Below are positions 1 to 5,698 of a DNA stretch of 12,710 bases, piece after piece; position 1 is the first letter of the stretch, and each line of letters starts with the position of its first letter. The translations under genes were made by a program, and so were the position numbers. The stretch covers positions 1 through 12,710 of the forward strand of contig CAYQAS010000118.1 of NCBI GenBank assembly GCA_964415525.1, given 5' to 3'. The notes under the pieces were generated by a model. It had not been told where the DNA came from. It made no database searches and worked only from the letters and a program-made list of their open reading frames with translations. The DNA comes from CAZPUI01 sp964415525. Its GTDB lineage: Bacteria > Acidobacteriota > Holophagae > Holophagales > Holophagaceae.

Positions 1-1101
1 GCCGGCAAGGGCCGCTTCAAGCCCTTCCTGCAGAGGGAGATCTTCGAGCTGCCTCAGGCGCTCTCCAACACCCTGCAGGCCGGCCGGCCCGCGGGCGAGG
101 GGCGCATCCCGCTCGAACTGCCCTTTTCCGAGACCGAGCTCTTCTACCTGCAGCGGGTCCACATCGTGGCCTGTGGCACCAGCTGGCACGCGGCCCAGGT
201 GGGCAAGTTCCTTATCGAGCACCTGGCGCGAGTCCCGGTGGAGGTCGACTACGCGAGCGAGTACCGCTACCGCGAGCCCCTGGTGCCGCCCCAGACGCTG
301 GCCATCGGCATCACCCAGAGCGGCGAGACGGCGGACACCCTCGCCGCACTCAAGGAAGCCGCCGGCCGCGGCGCCCGCACCCTGGCGGTGTGCAACGTGC
401 AGGGTTCCTCTGTCACCCGCCTCGTGGAAGGCACCCTCTTCACCCACGCCGGCCCCGAGATCGGTGTGGCCTCCACCAAGGCCTTCACCACCCAGGTCGC
501 CCTGCTCTGCCTCTTCGCCCTCAAACTGGGTGAGGCCAAGGGCACCGTAGATCCCCAGCTCCGTCGGGAACTGCTCCAGGGACTCCGGGAACTGCCCGCC
601 CTTCTGGAACGATTGTCCGCTCTGGAAGGCCAGATCATCACGTGGGCGCATGCCTGGCGCGAGGCTCGGGACTTCCTCTACCTGGGCCGCGGCCCGCTCT
701 ATCCCATCGCCCTGGAAGGCGCGCTTAAGCTCAAGGAGATCTCGTATATCCACGCCGAGGGCTATCCGGCGGGTGAGATGAAGCACGGCCCCATTGCGCT
801 CATCGACCGGCACCTGCCGGTGGTGGCCCTGATGCCGGACGACGCCCATCGCGAGAAGACCCTGAGCAACCTGCAGGAAGCCGCCGCCCGGGACGGCCGC
901 ATCCTCGGCCTCGTCACCGAGGGCGATCAGGGCTTGGCGGGCATTGCCGAGGACGTGCTGGAGCTTCCCCGCGTCCATCCCTGGCTGGCGCCCATCCTCT
1001 ACGTCGTCCCCCTCCAGCTGCTCGCCTACCACATCGCCGTGCTGCGGGGCTGCGACGTGGACCAGCCGCGGAACCTCGCCAAGAGCGTGACGGTGGAGTA
1101 G
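1..1101 (+). CDS. glmS: Glutamine--fructose-6-phosphate aminotransferase (isomerizing), C-terminal part; 5' truncated by window edge
   Basis: GlmS makes glucosamine-6-phosphate from fructose-6-phosphate and glutamine, the first committed step to peptidoglycan and LPS amino sugars, in the cytoplasm. The frame is open from base 1 to the TAG at 1099-1101 (366 residues visible). The N-terminal glutaminase domain (about 240 residues in E. coli GlmS) lies off the left edge, so no start can be assigned. Seen here are the linker (KPFLQREIFELPQAL, as in the family's 'MxKEIxEQP'), the first SIS domain with CGTSWHA (residues 58-64) and TQSGETADT, the GVASTKAFTTQ sugar-phosphate loop, and the second SIS domain with YLGRGPLYPIALEGALKLKE and HAEGYPAGEMKHGPIALI. 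The C-terminus DQPRNLAKSVTVE is the canonical GlmS ending, so the 3' end is intact. It is followed after 4 bp by the convergent stop of the next gene, with no room for its own terminator. Identification is very secure. Confidence 0.97.
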   Translation, partial: AGKGRFKPFLQREIFELPQALSNTLQAGRPAGEGRIPLELPFSETELFYLQRVHIVACGTSWHAAQVGKFLIEHLARVPVEVDYASEYRYREPLVPPQTLAIGITQSGETADTLAALKEAAGRGARTLAVCNVQGSSVTRLVEGTLFTHAGPEIGVASTKAFTTQVALLCLFALKLGEAKGTVDPQLRRELLQGLRELPALLERLSALEGQIITWAHAWREARDFLYLGRGPLYPIALEGALKLKEISYIHAEGYPAGEMKHGPIALIDRHLPVVALMPDDAHREKTLSNLQEAAARDGRILGLVTEGDQGLAGIAEDVLELPRVHPWLAPILYVVPLQLLAYHIAVLRGCDVDQPRNLAKSVTVE

Positions 1102-1105
1102 CGGT

Positions 1106-1543
1106 TCAGAACGTCCAGCCCGCCTGCAGCCCGGCGGAACCGTGGGCGCCGGAGGTGCCACCCACCACTTCGGTCACGAGGCCCACCCGGAAGTTGCGGG
1201 TGGGTTTCCAGCCGCCCCCCAGCCGCATGCCCAACCCGGCACCGACGTTCTCGCCGCCGGCGAGGAACACGCCTGCCGTCAGATAGCCCTCGCCCTTGCC
1301 GACTTCGCTGTCCACATGCAGACGCACGCCCGCCTGCCGGTAGTCCCGGTGGGGCTGCACGAGGCCCACGCTGGCCTTCAGGTTGGCGAAGGCCTTCTGG
1401 GGAATGGCCTCCACAAAGAGGGGCAGCCAGGCGAACTCGATCTCCTGATGCCGACCGGTGAGGGAATACTGCACGTCCCAGGGGCCTTCCGCCTTGCAGG
1501 GCAGCAGGGTGGAGCCGACGAGGAGGAGGGGAAGCAGACGCAT
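1106..1543 (-). CDS. Small exported protein of unknown function, possibly an outer-membrane beta-barrel
   Basis: I do not recognise this 145-residue protein. The start is placed at the ATG at 1543-1541, because AAGGAA lies just upstream (about 1550-1555) and the protein then begins with a signal peptide: MRLL, a hydrophobic LLLVGSTLL core, and a possible signal peptidase I site after CKA. No proper lipobox is seen. The mature part is rich in Gly and in alternating hydrophobic/polar stretches (VRLHVDSE, GYLTAGVFLAGG, FRVGLVTEVVGG, SAGLQAGWTF) and ends in Phe. That pattern resembles a small outer-membrane beta-barrel, but the protein is short for one (perhaps 6-8 strands). Codon use matches its GC-rich neighbours. 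It converges on glmS and lies downstream of the FKBP gene, with a hairpin between. The reading frame is probably real; the function is unassigned. Confidence 0.6.
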   Translation of the reverse strand: MRLLPLLLVGSTLLPCKAEGPWDVQYSLTGRHQEIEFAWLPLFVEAIPQKAFANLKASVGLVQPHRDYRQAGVRLHVDSEVGKGEGYLTAGVFLAGGENVGAGLGMRLGGGWKPTRNFRVGLVTEVVGGTSGAHGSAGLQAGWTF

Positions 1544-1614
1544 GGGGGTTCCTTCAAAGACCTGAACCGTCCACGGAGCCAAGGGGCGATCGTTTAGCCC
1601 ACCATCCTGACAAC

Positions 1615-1646
1615 AGCAAGCCGAGACGCTCTGGTCCCGGCTTGCT
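1615..1646. terminator. Hairpin between the FKBP gene and the small exported-protein gene
   Basis: AGCAAGCCG (1615-1623) is perfectly complementary to CGGCTTGCT (1638-1646). After one mismatch three more pairs extend the stem inward (1625-1627 with 1634-1636). On the plus strand TTT follows. On the minus strand, where the FKBP mRNA ends, the tail is only TGTTGTC. It lies about 65 bp past the FKBP stop, so it most likely ends the FKBP transcript. The weak U tract keeps the orientation and strength uncertain. Confidence 0.5.
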
Positions 1647-1709
1647 TTCGGCGAGATTCAACCCGAGCACCCTCGAACACCGCCCGCGATGGGGGAGGGT
1701 CTTTGCGTC

Positions 1710-2402
1710 CTACTTGGCCGTCTGGATGCCCAGCAGTTCCACCTCGAAGACCAGCGTGGCCGCAGGCGGAATGGCACCCCGTCCCTTGGGCCCGTAGGCC
1801 AGATCGAACGGAATGTAGAGCCGCGCCTTGCCGCCCACCTTGAGCAACTGCAGCCCTTCGGTCCAGCCCTTGATGACGCGCTTGAGCGGGAAGCTCGCGG
1901 GCTCGTTGCGCTTGTACGAACTGTCGAACTCCGTGCCGTCCAGCAGCGTTCCGCGATAGTGGACCTTCACCGAGTCCTCCGCCGTGGGCGCCGCACCGGT
2001 GCCCTCCGTCAGCACCTGGTACTGCAGGCCGCTGGCGGTGGTCTTGATGCCGGACTTCTTTCCATTGGCCTCCAGGAAGGCCGCGCCCTCCTTCCTGTTG
2101 CGCTCCTCGGCTCCCTTCGCCCACTCCGCCTCGAAATCCTCCAACACCTTGGCGGCTTCATCCTTGGTCAGGAGACCGGGCTTGTTCTTCTGGAGGTCCT
2201 GCAGCCCTTTCAAGAAGGAGGGCAGGTCCAGGGCGATGCCGAGCTTCTTCTGCCGCAGCGCGGCCTCCTGCCCCAGGGCATAGCTCAGGCGCTTCTCGGC
2301 TTCCGTCGGCTTGGGGGCCTTCTTGGGGGCCGGAGTCGCGGCGGTGATGGATCCAGCAGCGAGGCCAAGAATCAGGGAAAGGCGGAGGGCAGAGCGATGC
2401 AT
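1710..2402 (-). CDS. Periplasmic FKBP-type peptidyl-prolyl cis-trans isomerase (FkpA/Mip-like)
   Basis: A 230-residue exported prolyl isomerase and chaperone acting in the periplasm or at the outer membrane. Residues 1-22 form a signal peptide (MHRSALRLSLILGLAAGSITA), followed by a Pro/Lys/Ala-rich linker. Residues about 33-115 are the helical FKBP N-terminal dimerisation domain, with KRLSYALGQEAA typical of FkpA/Mip. Residues about 120-226 are the FKBP catalytic domain: VKVHYRGTLLDGTEFDSS, then FPLKRVIKGWTEGLQLLKVG, then IPFDLAYGPKGRGAIPPAATLVFEVELL. The active-site Tyr, Asp, Trp and Ile/Pro positions are kept, so activity is expected. The ATG at 2402-2400 is supported by GAGGA (2410-2414) with 7-nt spacing. 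The gene lies 53 bp downstream of the flagellin gene but is separated from it by a hairpin terminator, so it probably has its own promoter. The family is certain; fkpA as a symbol would be only by similarity. Confidence 0.93.
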   Translation of the reverse strand: MHRSALRLSLILGLAAGSITAATPAPKKAPKPTEAEKRLSYALGQEAALRQKKLGIALDLPSFLKGLQDLQKNKPGLLTKDEAAKVLEDFEAEWAKGAEERNRKEGAAFLEANGKKSGIKTTASGLQYQVLTEGTGAAPTAEDSVKVHYRGTLLDGTEFDSSYKRNEPASFPLKRVIKGWTEGLQLLKVGGKARLYIPFDLAYGPKGRGAIPPAATLVFEVELLGIQTAK

Positions 2403-2425
2403 GGTCGAATCCTCAAGAAAGGTGA

Positions 2426-2446
2426 ATGCCTCGAGTATAGAGGCAT
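2426..2446 (-). terminator. Hairpin terminator after the flagellin gene
   Basis: Read on the minus strand, ATGCCTC pairs perfectly with GAGGCAT around a 7-nt loop (stem arms 2440-2446 and 2426-2432). A moderately T-rich tail follows (TTCACCTTTCTT). It starts 9 bp after the flagellin stop codon (2456-2458), the expected place for an intrinsic terminator of a highly expressed flagellin mRNA. Confidence 0.6.
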
Positions 2447-2462
2447 CGCACCTCCCTATCGG
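2434..2462 (-). promoter_or_regulatory. Possible promoter of the FKBP gene, -10 inside the terminator loop
   Basis: TATACT (minus strand, 2439-2434) matches five of six bases of a sigma-70 -10 box. CCGATA (2462-2457) lies 17 bp upstream but is a poor -35 (three of six). The predicted transcript would begin about 2427 and reach the FKBP ATG at 2402 through the GAGGA ribosome-binding site. This is only a candidate. Confidence 0.25.
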
Positions 2463-3271
2463 AGGAGCGCCAGCAGCCCCTGCTGTGCCTGGTTCGCCTG
2501 GGTCAGGGCGTTGGTGCCGGACTGGGAGAGAATCTGGAAGCGGGTCAGCGCCACCACCTCGTCGGCAAGGTTGGCATCGCGAATCTGGCTGTAGGCGGCG
2601 GTGAAGTTCTCAACCTGCACCCCCAGGGCGTTGGAGACGGAAGTCAGCTGCTGCATGGTGGCGCCCATGGAGGCCCGCAGGTTGCTGACGGTTTCCAGGG
2701 CGGACTGGACGGTCGTGGCCACCGCGGAGGCACCGGAACTGGAGGTCAGGGTGGCACTGCCCGTGGACATGCCCAACACCGCCGTACTGTCGCCGATGGT
2801 CGCCACGCTGACCCCAATGGACGAGAAGGCCCCCACGGATACGGTCAGTGTGCTGCCGGAGAACACGGCAGCCCCGTTGAACCGAGTGTTCTGCCCAATG
2901 TCGATCATGGTGGTGAGGATGTTCTGGAATTCGGCATCCAGGTTCTGACGATTGCTATCGCTGATGGTGCCGGTCTTGGCCTGCTCCGCCAATTCCGCGC
3001 TGCGCGCCAAGAGGCTCGTGACCTCCTCCAGCACGCCATCCGCCACCTGGAGATAGCTCACCCCGTCGCCCGCATTCCGCCGGGCCTGGGACGCCACCCG
3101 GATGTCCATGCCGAGCTTGTTGCTGATGCCGAGCCCAGCGGCGTCATCCGAGGCACGGTTGATCCGCCGCCCCGTCGTGAGCCGCTCAATCGTCCTTTGA
3201 AGTCCGAGGTTGACCACACCCAGCTGGTTGGACGCCCCCAAGGCCGAGACATTGTTCAGGATCGAAGCCAC
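2456..3271 (-). CDS. Flagellin, short form with minimal central domain
   Basis: The structural subunit of the flagellar filament, exported through the flagellar type III apparatus. I place the start at GTG 3271-3269: it gives the classic N-terminus M-ASILNNVSAL and has GGAGGG (3281-3276) four bases upstream. An in-frame ATG at 3304 would add 11 non-conserved residues and has no good ribosome site. The protein is then 271 residues. N-terminal D0/D1 covers about 1-135, with TIERLTTGRRINRASDDAAG and TRFNGAAVFSG. The C-terminal D1/D0 covers about 190-271 and ends ILSQSGTNALTQANQAQQGL plus LALLR. Between them is only a 50-60-residue Ser/Thr/Gly/Val-rich segment, so the large variable D2/D3 domains are missing and the filament should be smooth. 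No other flagellar gene is in the window, so it appears detached from a flagellar operon. A hairpin terminator follows the gene. Confidence 0.95.
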   Translation of the reverse strand: MASILNNVSALGASNQLGVVNLGLQRTIERLTTGRRINRASDDAAGLGISNKLGMDIRVASQARRNAGDGVSYLQVADGVLEEVTSLLARSAELAEQAKTGTISDSNRQNLDAEFQNILTTMIDIGQNTRFNGAAVFSGSTLTVSVGAFSSIGVSVATIGDSTAVLGMSTGSATLTSSSGASAVATTVQSALETVSNLRASMGATMQQLTSVSNALGVQVENFTAAYSQIRDANLADEVVALTRFQILSQSGTNALTQANQAQQGLLALLR

Positions 3272-3358
3272 CACACCCTCCACGACGCTCCCGGCAGCTT
3301 CCATGCCTGAAACGAGACATCTCAGAAATCGCCAAATTTTTCAGTGAATGCGGAGTTC

Positions 3359-3386
3359 CTATCGTCTGCAGCTTCCCAAGGCTTGA
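3359..3386 (-). promoter_or_regulatory. Possible sigma-28 (FliA) promoter for the flagellin gene
   Basis: On the minus strand, TCAAGCCT (from 3386) matches five of eight bases of the -35 consensus TAAAGTTT. GACGATAG (3366-3359) matches six of eight of GCCGATAA. The spacing is one base longer than the usual 11 between the octamers. It would give a leader of about 80 nt ahead of the GTG start. Flagellin genes are commonly sigma-28 dependent, which supports the guess, but the match is imperfect. Confidence 0.3.
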
Positions 3387-3431
3387 AGATGGGGGCATGT
3401 CCTGCCGGGCGCGAATGACCGGGTGTCGGGA

Positions 3432-3460
3432 TTGACGGGTTCTCTCGACATCAGTCTGAT
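3432..3460 (+). promoter_or_regulatory. Possible sigma-70 promoter for the DUF482 acyltransferase gene
   Basis: TTGACG (3432-3437, five of six) is followed after exactly 17 bp by TCTGAT (3455-3460, four of six). The predicted transcription start, 7-8 bp beyond the -10 box, falls at or next to the ATG at 3468. This would make the message leaderless or nearly so, which agrees with the lack of a clear Shine-Dalgarno sequence. Confidence 0.35.
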
Positions 3461-3467
3461 GGACTCC

Positions 3468-4652
3468 ATGAGCCTCTCCCTTTCCGTCATCCCTGGCATG
3501 CACGGCGTGGATCGCAGTGCCTGGGACGACTTGGCTCCAGGCACACCCCTTCTCTCTTGGGGCTACCTCGCGCTGCTGGAGGCATCGGGTTCCGTTGCCC
3601 CGGAAACGGGCTGGTTCCCCAATCATCTGCTACTTCATCGGGACGGACTGCTGGTTGCGGCTGCCCCGTTCTATGTTCGCACTGCCTCCAGAGGCGAGTA
3701 TCTGCCGGATGCCCCCCTGACCCAGGCCGCGACCCAACTCGGGGTACCGTACCATCCACGGCTCGTGGGAACGGTGCCCCTGACACCCGCGCCGGGTTGG
3801 AGAATCCTCGTGGCACCCGGCGAAGACGAAGCCCAGGCGACCCGCCTCATCCTGAATCAAGCCCTGCAACTGGCCTCCCAGGGGGGTATGACGGGCGTGC
3901 ATCTTCCCTGGCCTGATTTGGGTTTCGCAAACTTGCTTCGAAAGCTGCAGGCGCAGATTCCTCAATGGGCCTTCCAAACCTGGCTTCACCAGCAGTATCT
4001 CTGGACGGACACCGGCTTCGGCGACTTCGAAGGCTACCTCGCCGAACTCCGCCACACGAGGCGCTACCTCATCCGAAAGGACCGCAAGGCGGTGCGGGCG
4101 GCGGGCCTCGTCAGCCGGATGGTGTCAGCCCCCGAAGCCATCGCCCGTCCCCGTCTGCTGGAGTCCATGGCGGACTTCTATGCCTCCACCCAGGACAAGT
4201 TCGGCGAGCGGGCCTCCAACACCCACACCCGCGCCTTCTTTACCCTGTTGCCCCATTACCTCCGCGAGGGCTGGTGTCTGGGAGCCGCCTTCCCGGAGCA
4301 CGATGAGTCCCAACCCGCGGGGATGACCTTCTGCCTTGAAGGTGCGGATCAACTCTGGGTGCGGCACTGGGGCGCCGGGGCCTTCCAGGAATGCCTCCAC
4401 TTCGAGCTGACCTACTACCTACCCATCACCTATGCCCTGGAACGGGGACTTCGCCACATCGATCCGGGACGTGGCGGCGTCTACAAGGCTCTCCGCGGGT
4501 TCACATCCACCCTGGTGCCGTCTTTCCACCTGCCCTTCCATCCCGCCCTGAGCAACGCCTTTCAGCAGGTTCTGCCGGGCCTCAACACCTGGGCCACTGG
4601 GCTGGTGGACGACTTGAACCGGCGACTCCCCTGGCGAGCCGCCGGTTCCTGA
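3468..4652 (+). CDS. FemAB-like (DUF482, COG3146) N-acyltransferase family protein
   Basis: A 394-residue cytoplasmic protein of the DUF482/FemAB_like family (Pfam PF04339), a GNAT-fold group predicted to move acyl or aminoacyl groups; the substrate is not established. The N-terminal half follows the family pattern: LLSWGYLALLEASGSVAPETGW (residues 28-49, in two blocks), NHLLLHRDGLLVAAAPFYV (52-70) and GVPYHPRLVGTVPLTPAPGWRIL (92-114). The C-terminal half has the helical HTRRYLIRKDRKAV stretch, MADFYASTQDKFG (234-246) and the signature WGAGAFQECLHFELTYYLPI (301-320), followed by ALERGLRHIDPGRGGVYKALRGF. The start is uncertain: in-frame GTG 3423 and ATG 3459 also exist. ATG 3468 gives MSLSLSVIPG, which matches the usual beginning of the family, and no start has a strong ribosome site. 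It is divergent from the flagellin and converges on the ptb-like gene 14 bp away. It appears to be a single-gene unit. Confidence 0.88.
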   Translation: MSLSLSVIPGMHGVDRSAWDDLAPGTPLLSWGYLALLEASGSVAPETGWFPNHLLLHRDGLLVAAAPFYVRTASRGEYLPDAPLTQAATQLGVPYHPRLVGTVPLTPAPGWRILVAPGEDEAQATRLILNQALQLASQGGMTGVHLPWPDLGFANLLRKLQAQIPQWAFQTWLHQQYLWTDTGFGDFEGYLAELRHTRRYLIRKDRKAVRAAGLVSRMVSAPEAIARPRLLESMADFYASTQDKFGERASNTHTRAFFTLLPHYLREGWCLGAAFPEHDESQPAGMTFCLEGADQLWVRHWGAGAFQECLHFELTYYLPITYALERGLRHIDPGRGGVYKALRGFTSTLVPSFHLPFHPALSNAFQQVLPGLNTWATGLVDDLNRRLPWRAAGS

Positions 4653-4666
4653 TCGAAACAATTCGC

Positions 4667-5572
4667 CTATTTGGCGCTGAGGGCGGCCAGGGCGATGGAG
4701 TAGAGCTTCACCTGGGCACTGTCTCCGCGGCTGCTGAGGACGCAGGGCACGGTGGCGCCGACGACCATGGCGGCCAGATCGCACTTCGCCAGCTTGGTGC
4801 AGGTCTTGTAGAAGACGTTGCCGGCATCGATGTTGGGGAAGACGAGGCAGTCGGCGTCGCCGGCCACTTCGCTCTTGATGCCCTTGGTGTCGGCGCTCTC
4901 CTTGTCCACCGCCACGTCCAGCGCCATTGGACCGTCCACGAAGGCGCCCTTGATCTGGCCGCGATCCGCCATCTTGGCGATGACGGCAGCATCCATGGTG
5001 GGCTGCACCTTCTCGCTCACCTGCTCCGTGGCACAGATCAGCGCCACCTTGGGCTTCTCAATGCCAAGGGCGCGAGCCACATCCGCCAGGAAGTTGGTGA
5101 TGGCGATCTTCTGCTTGAGGTCGGGGTAGGTGATGACGGCCACGTCGCCCACCACCAGCAACTTGTGGTAGTTGGGGTTCTGCATCACGGTGACGTGGCT
5201 CAGCACGCCCGCCGGGCCCATCAGGCCCTTCTCCTTGTTCAGGATGGCCTTCATGTATTTGTCGGTGCTCACCAGGCCCTTCATCAGGATCTGGCCGCGG
5301 CCCTCGCGGATGATCTCCACGGCGCGCTGGGCCGCCTTCATCTCGTCCGGCTGGTGCTCGATCTGGAAGCGGTTGGCGTCGAAGCCTTCCTTGGCGATGT
5401 TGGCCTTGATGGTGGCCTCGTCACCCACCAGGATGGCGTCCACAATGCCCGCATCCACGGCGGCGTTCACGGCCTCCAGCGTGTGCAGGTCGTTGGCAAA
5501 GGCCGCCACCAGGGTCTTGCGGGGCTTGGCCTTCACGGCGTCGAGAATCTGATCCAGCTGTGTGATGGCCAC
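4667..5572 (-). CDS. ptb: Phosphate acyltransferase, phosphate butyryltransferase (Ptb) type
   Basis: An enzyme of the PTA/PTB family (PF01515) that exchanges CoA and phosphate on an acyl group (acyl-CoA + Pi to acyl-phosphate + CoA). It feeds an acyl kinase for ATP formation in fermentation, or works in reverse. Family signatures are clear: ILMKGLVSTDKYMKAIL, GVLSHVTVMQNPNYHKLL, FVDGPMALDVAV, DCLVFPNIDAGNVFYKTC and VPCVLSSRGDSAQVKLYSIA. The chosen start is GTG 5572-5570 with GGGGGC (5583-5578) five bases upstream, giving 301 residues, the usual Ptb length. A TTG at 5659 would add 29 unconserved residues and put a hairpin plus T5 run inside the coding sequence, so it is rejected. Length and one-domain build favour Ptb over long Pta, but acetyl, butyryl or branched acyl specificity cannot be read here. 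No acyl kinase (buk/ackA) gene is nearby. The leader contains a hairpin and repeats described separately. Confidence 0.85.
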   Translation of the reverse strand: MAITQLDQILDAVKAKPRKTLVAAFANDLHTLEAVNAAVDAGIVDAILVGDEATIKANIAKEGFDANRFQIEHQPDEMKAAQRAVEIIREGRGQILMKGLVSTDKYMKAILNKEKGLMGPAGVLSHVTVMQNPNYHKLLVVGDVAVITYPDLKQKIAITNFLADVARALGIEKPKVALICATEQVSEKVQPTMDAAVIAKMADRGQIKGAFVDGPMALDVAVDKESADTKGIKSEVAGDADCLVFPNIDAGNVFYKTCTKLAKCDLAAMVVGATVPCVLSSRGDSAQVKLYSIALAALSAK

Positions 5573-5585
5573 GTCATGCCCCCAT

Positions 5586-5608
5586 AAAAAGGCGCGCAGA
5601 ATGCGCGC
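5586..5608 (-). terminator. Terminator-like hairpin in front of ptb (end of receptor mRNA or attenuator)
   Basis: Read on the minus strand, GCGCGC (5608-5603) pairs with GCGCGC (5597-5592) across the loop ATTCT. C and five Ts follow (5590-5586), the textbook shape of an intrinsic terminator. It stands about 90 bp after the stop of the TonB receptor gene and ends only 13 bp before the ptb GTG. A ptb promoter downstream of it is therefore impossible, and the hairpin must lie inside the ptb leader if it also ends the receptor transcript. Confidence 0.55.
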
Positions 5609-5629
5609 AGAAAAGGGATCGTACCACGC

Positions 5630-5676
5630 GGGGGCTGTGAGGCCGGTCGCGATGGACAAGGCGTCAACAGCCCCCC
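5630..5676 (-). repeat. Inverted repeat in the ptb leader, arms GGGGGCTGT / ACAGCCCCC
   Basis: ACAGCCCCC (5667-5675, plus strand) and GGGGGCTGT (5630-5638) are perfect 9-bp inverted arms separated by 28 bp, between the receptor stop and ptb. In the minus-strand RNA the GCCCCC half (5635-5630) could alternatively pair with the ptb ribosome-binding stretch GGGGGC (5583-5578). The repeat is certain; a regulatory role is inference. Confidence 0.45.
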
Positions 5677-5698
5677 GAGATTCGCGCGGAAGGCGCGA

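Noticed and set aside
4617..4676. Two small inverted repeats near the convergent ends of the acyltransferase and ptb genes (4617-4624/4640-4647 and 4664-4667/4673-4676)
   Set aside because: The 8-bp repeat lies in coding sequence with no T run after it; the other has only 4 bp. Possible weak bidirectional termination, but not supportable as features.
4391..5587. 398-codon plus-strand reading frame opposite ptb
   Set aside because: It overlaps the end of the acyltransferase gene in another frame and the whole ptb gene; His/Leu/Gly-rich with no recognisable domain.
5573..5659. Upstream TTG start for ptb at 5659
   Set aside because: The extra 29 residues match no Ptb homologue I know, the codon is TTG, and the terminator-like hairpin with T5 would be inside the gene. 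GTG 5572 has a good ribosome site.
5682..5698. TCGCGC/GCGCGA stem right after the TonB receptor stop
   Set aside because: Six-base stem without a T run; such GC stems are frequent by chance here. The hairpin at 5592-5608 is a much better terminator candidate.
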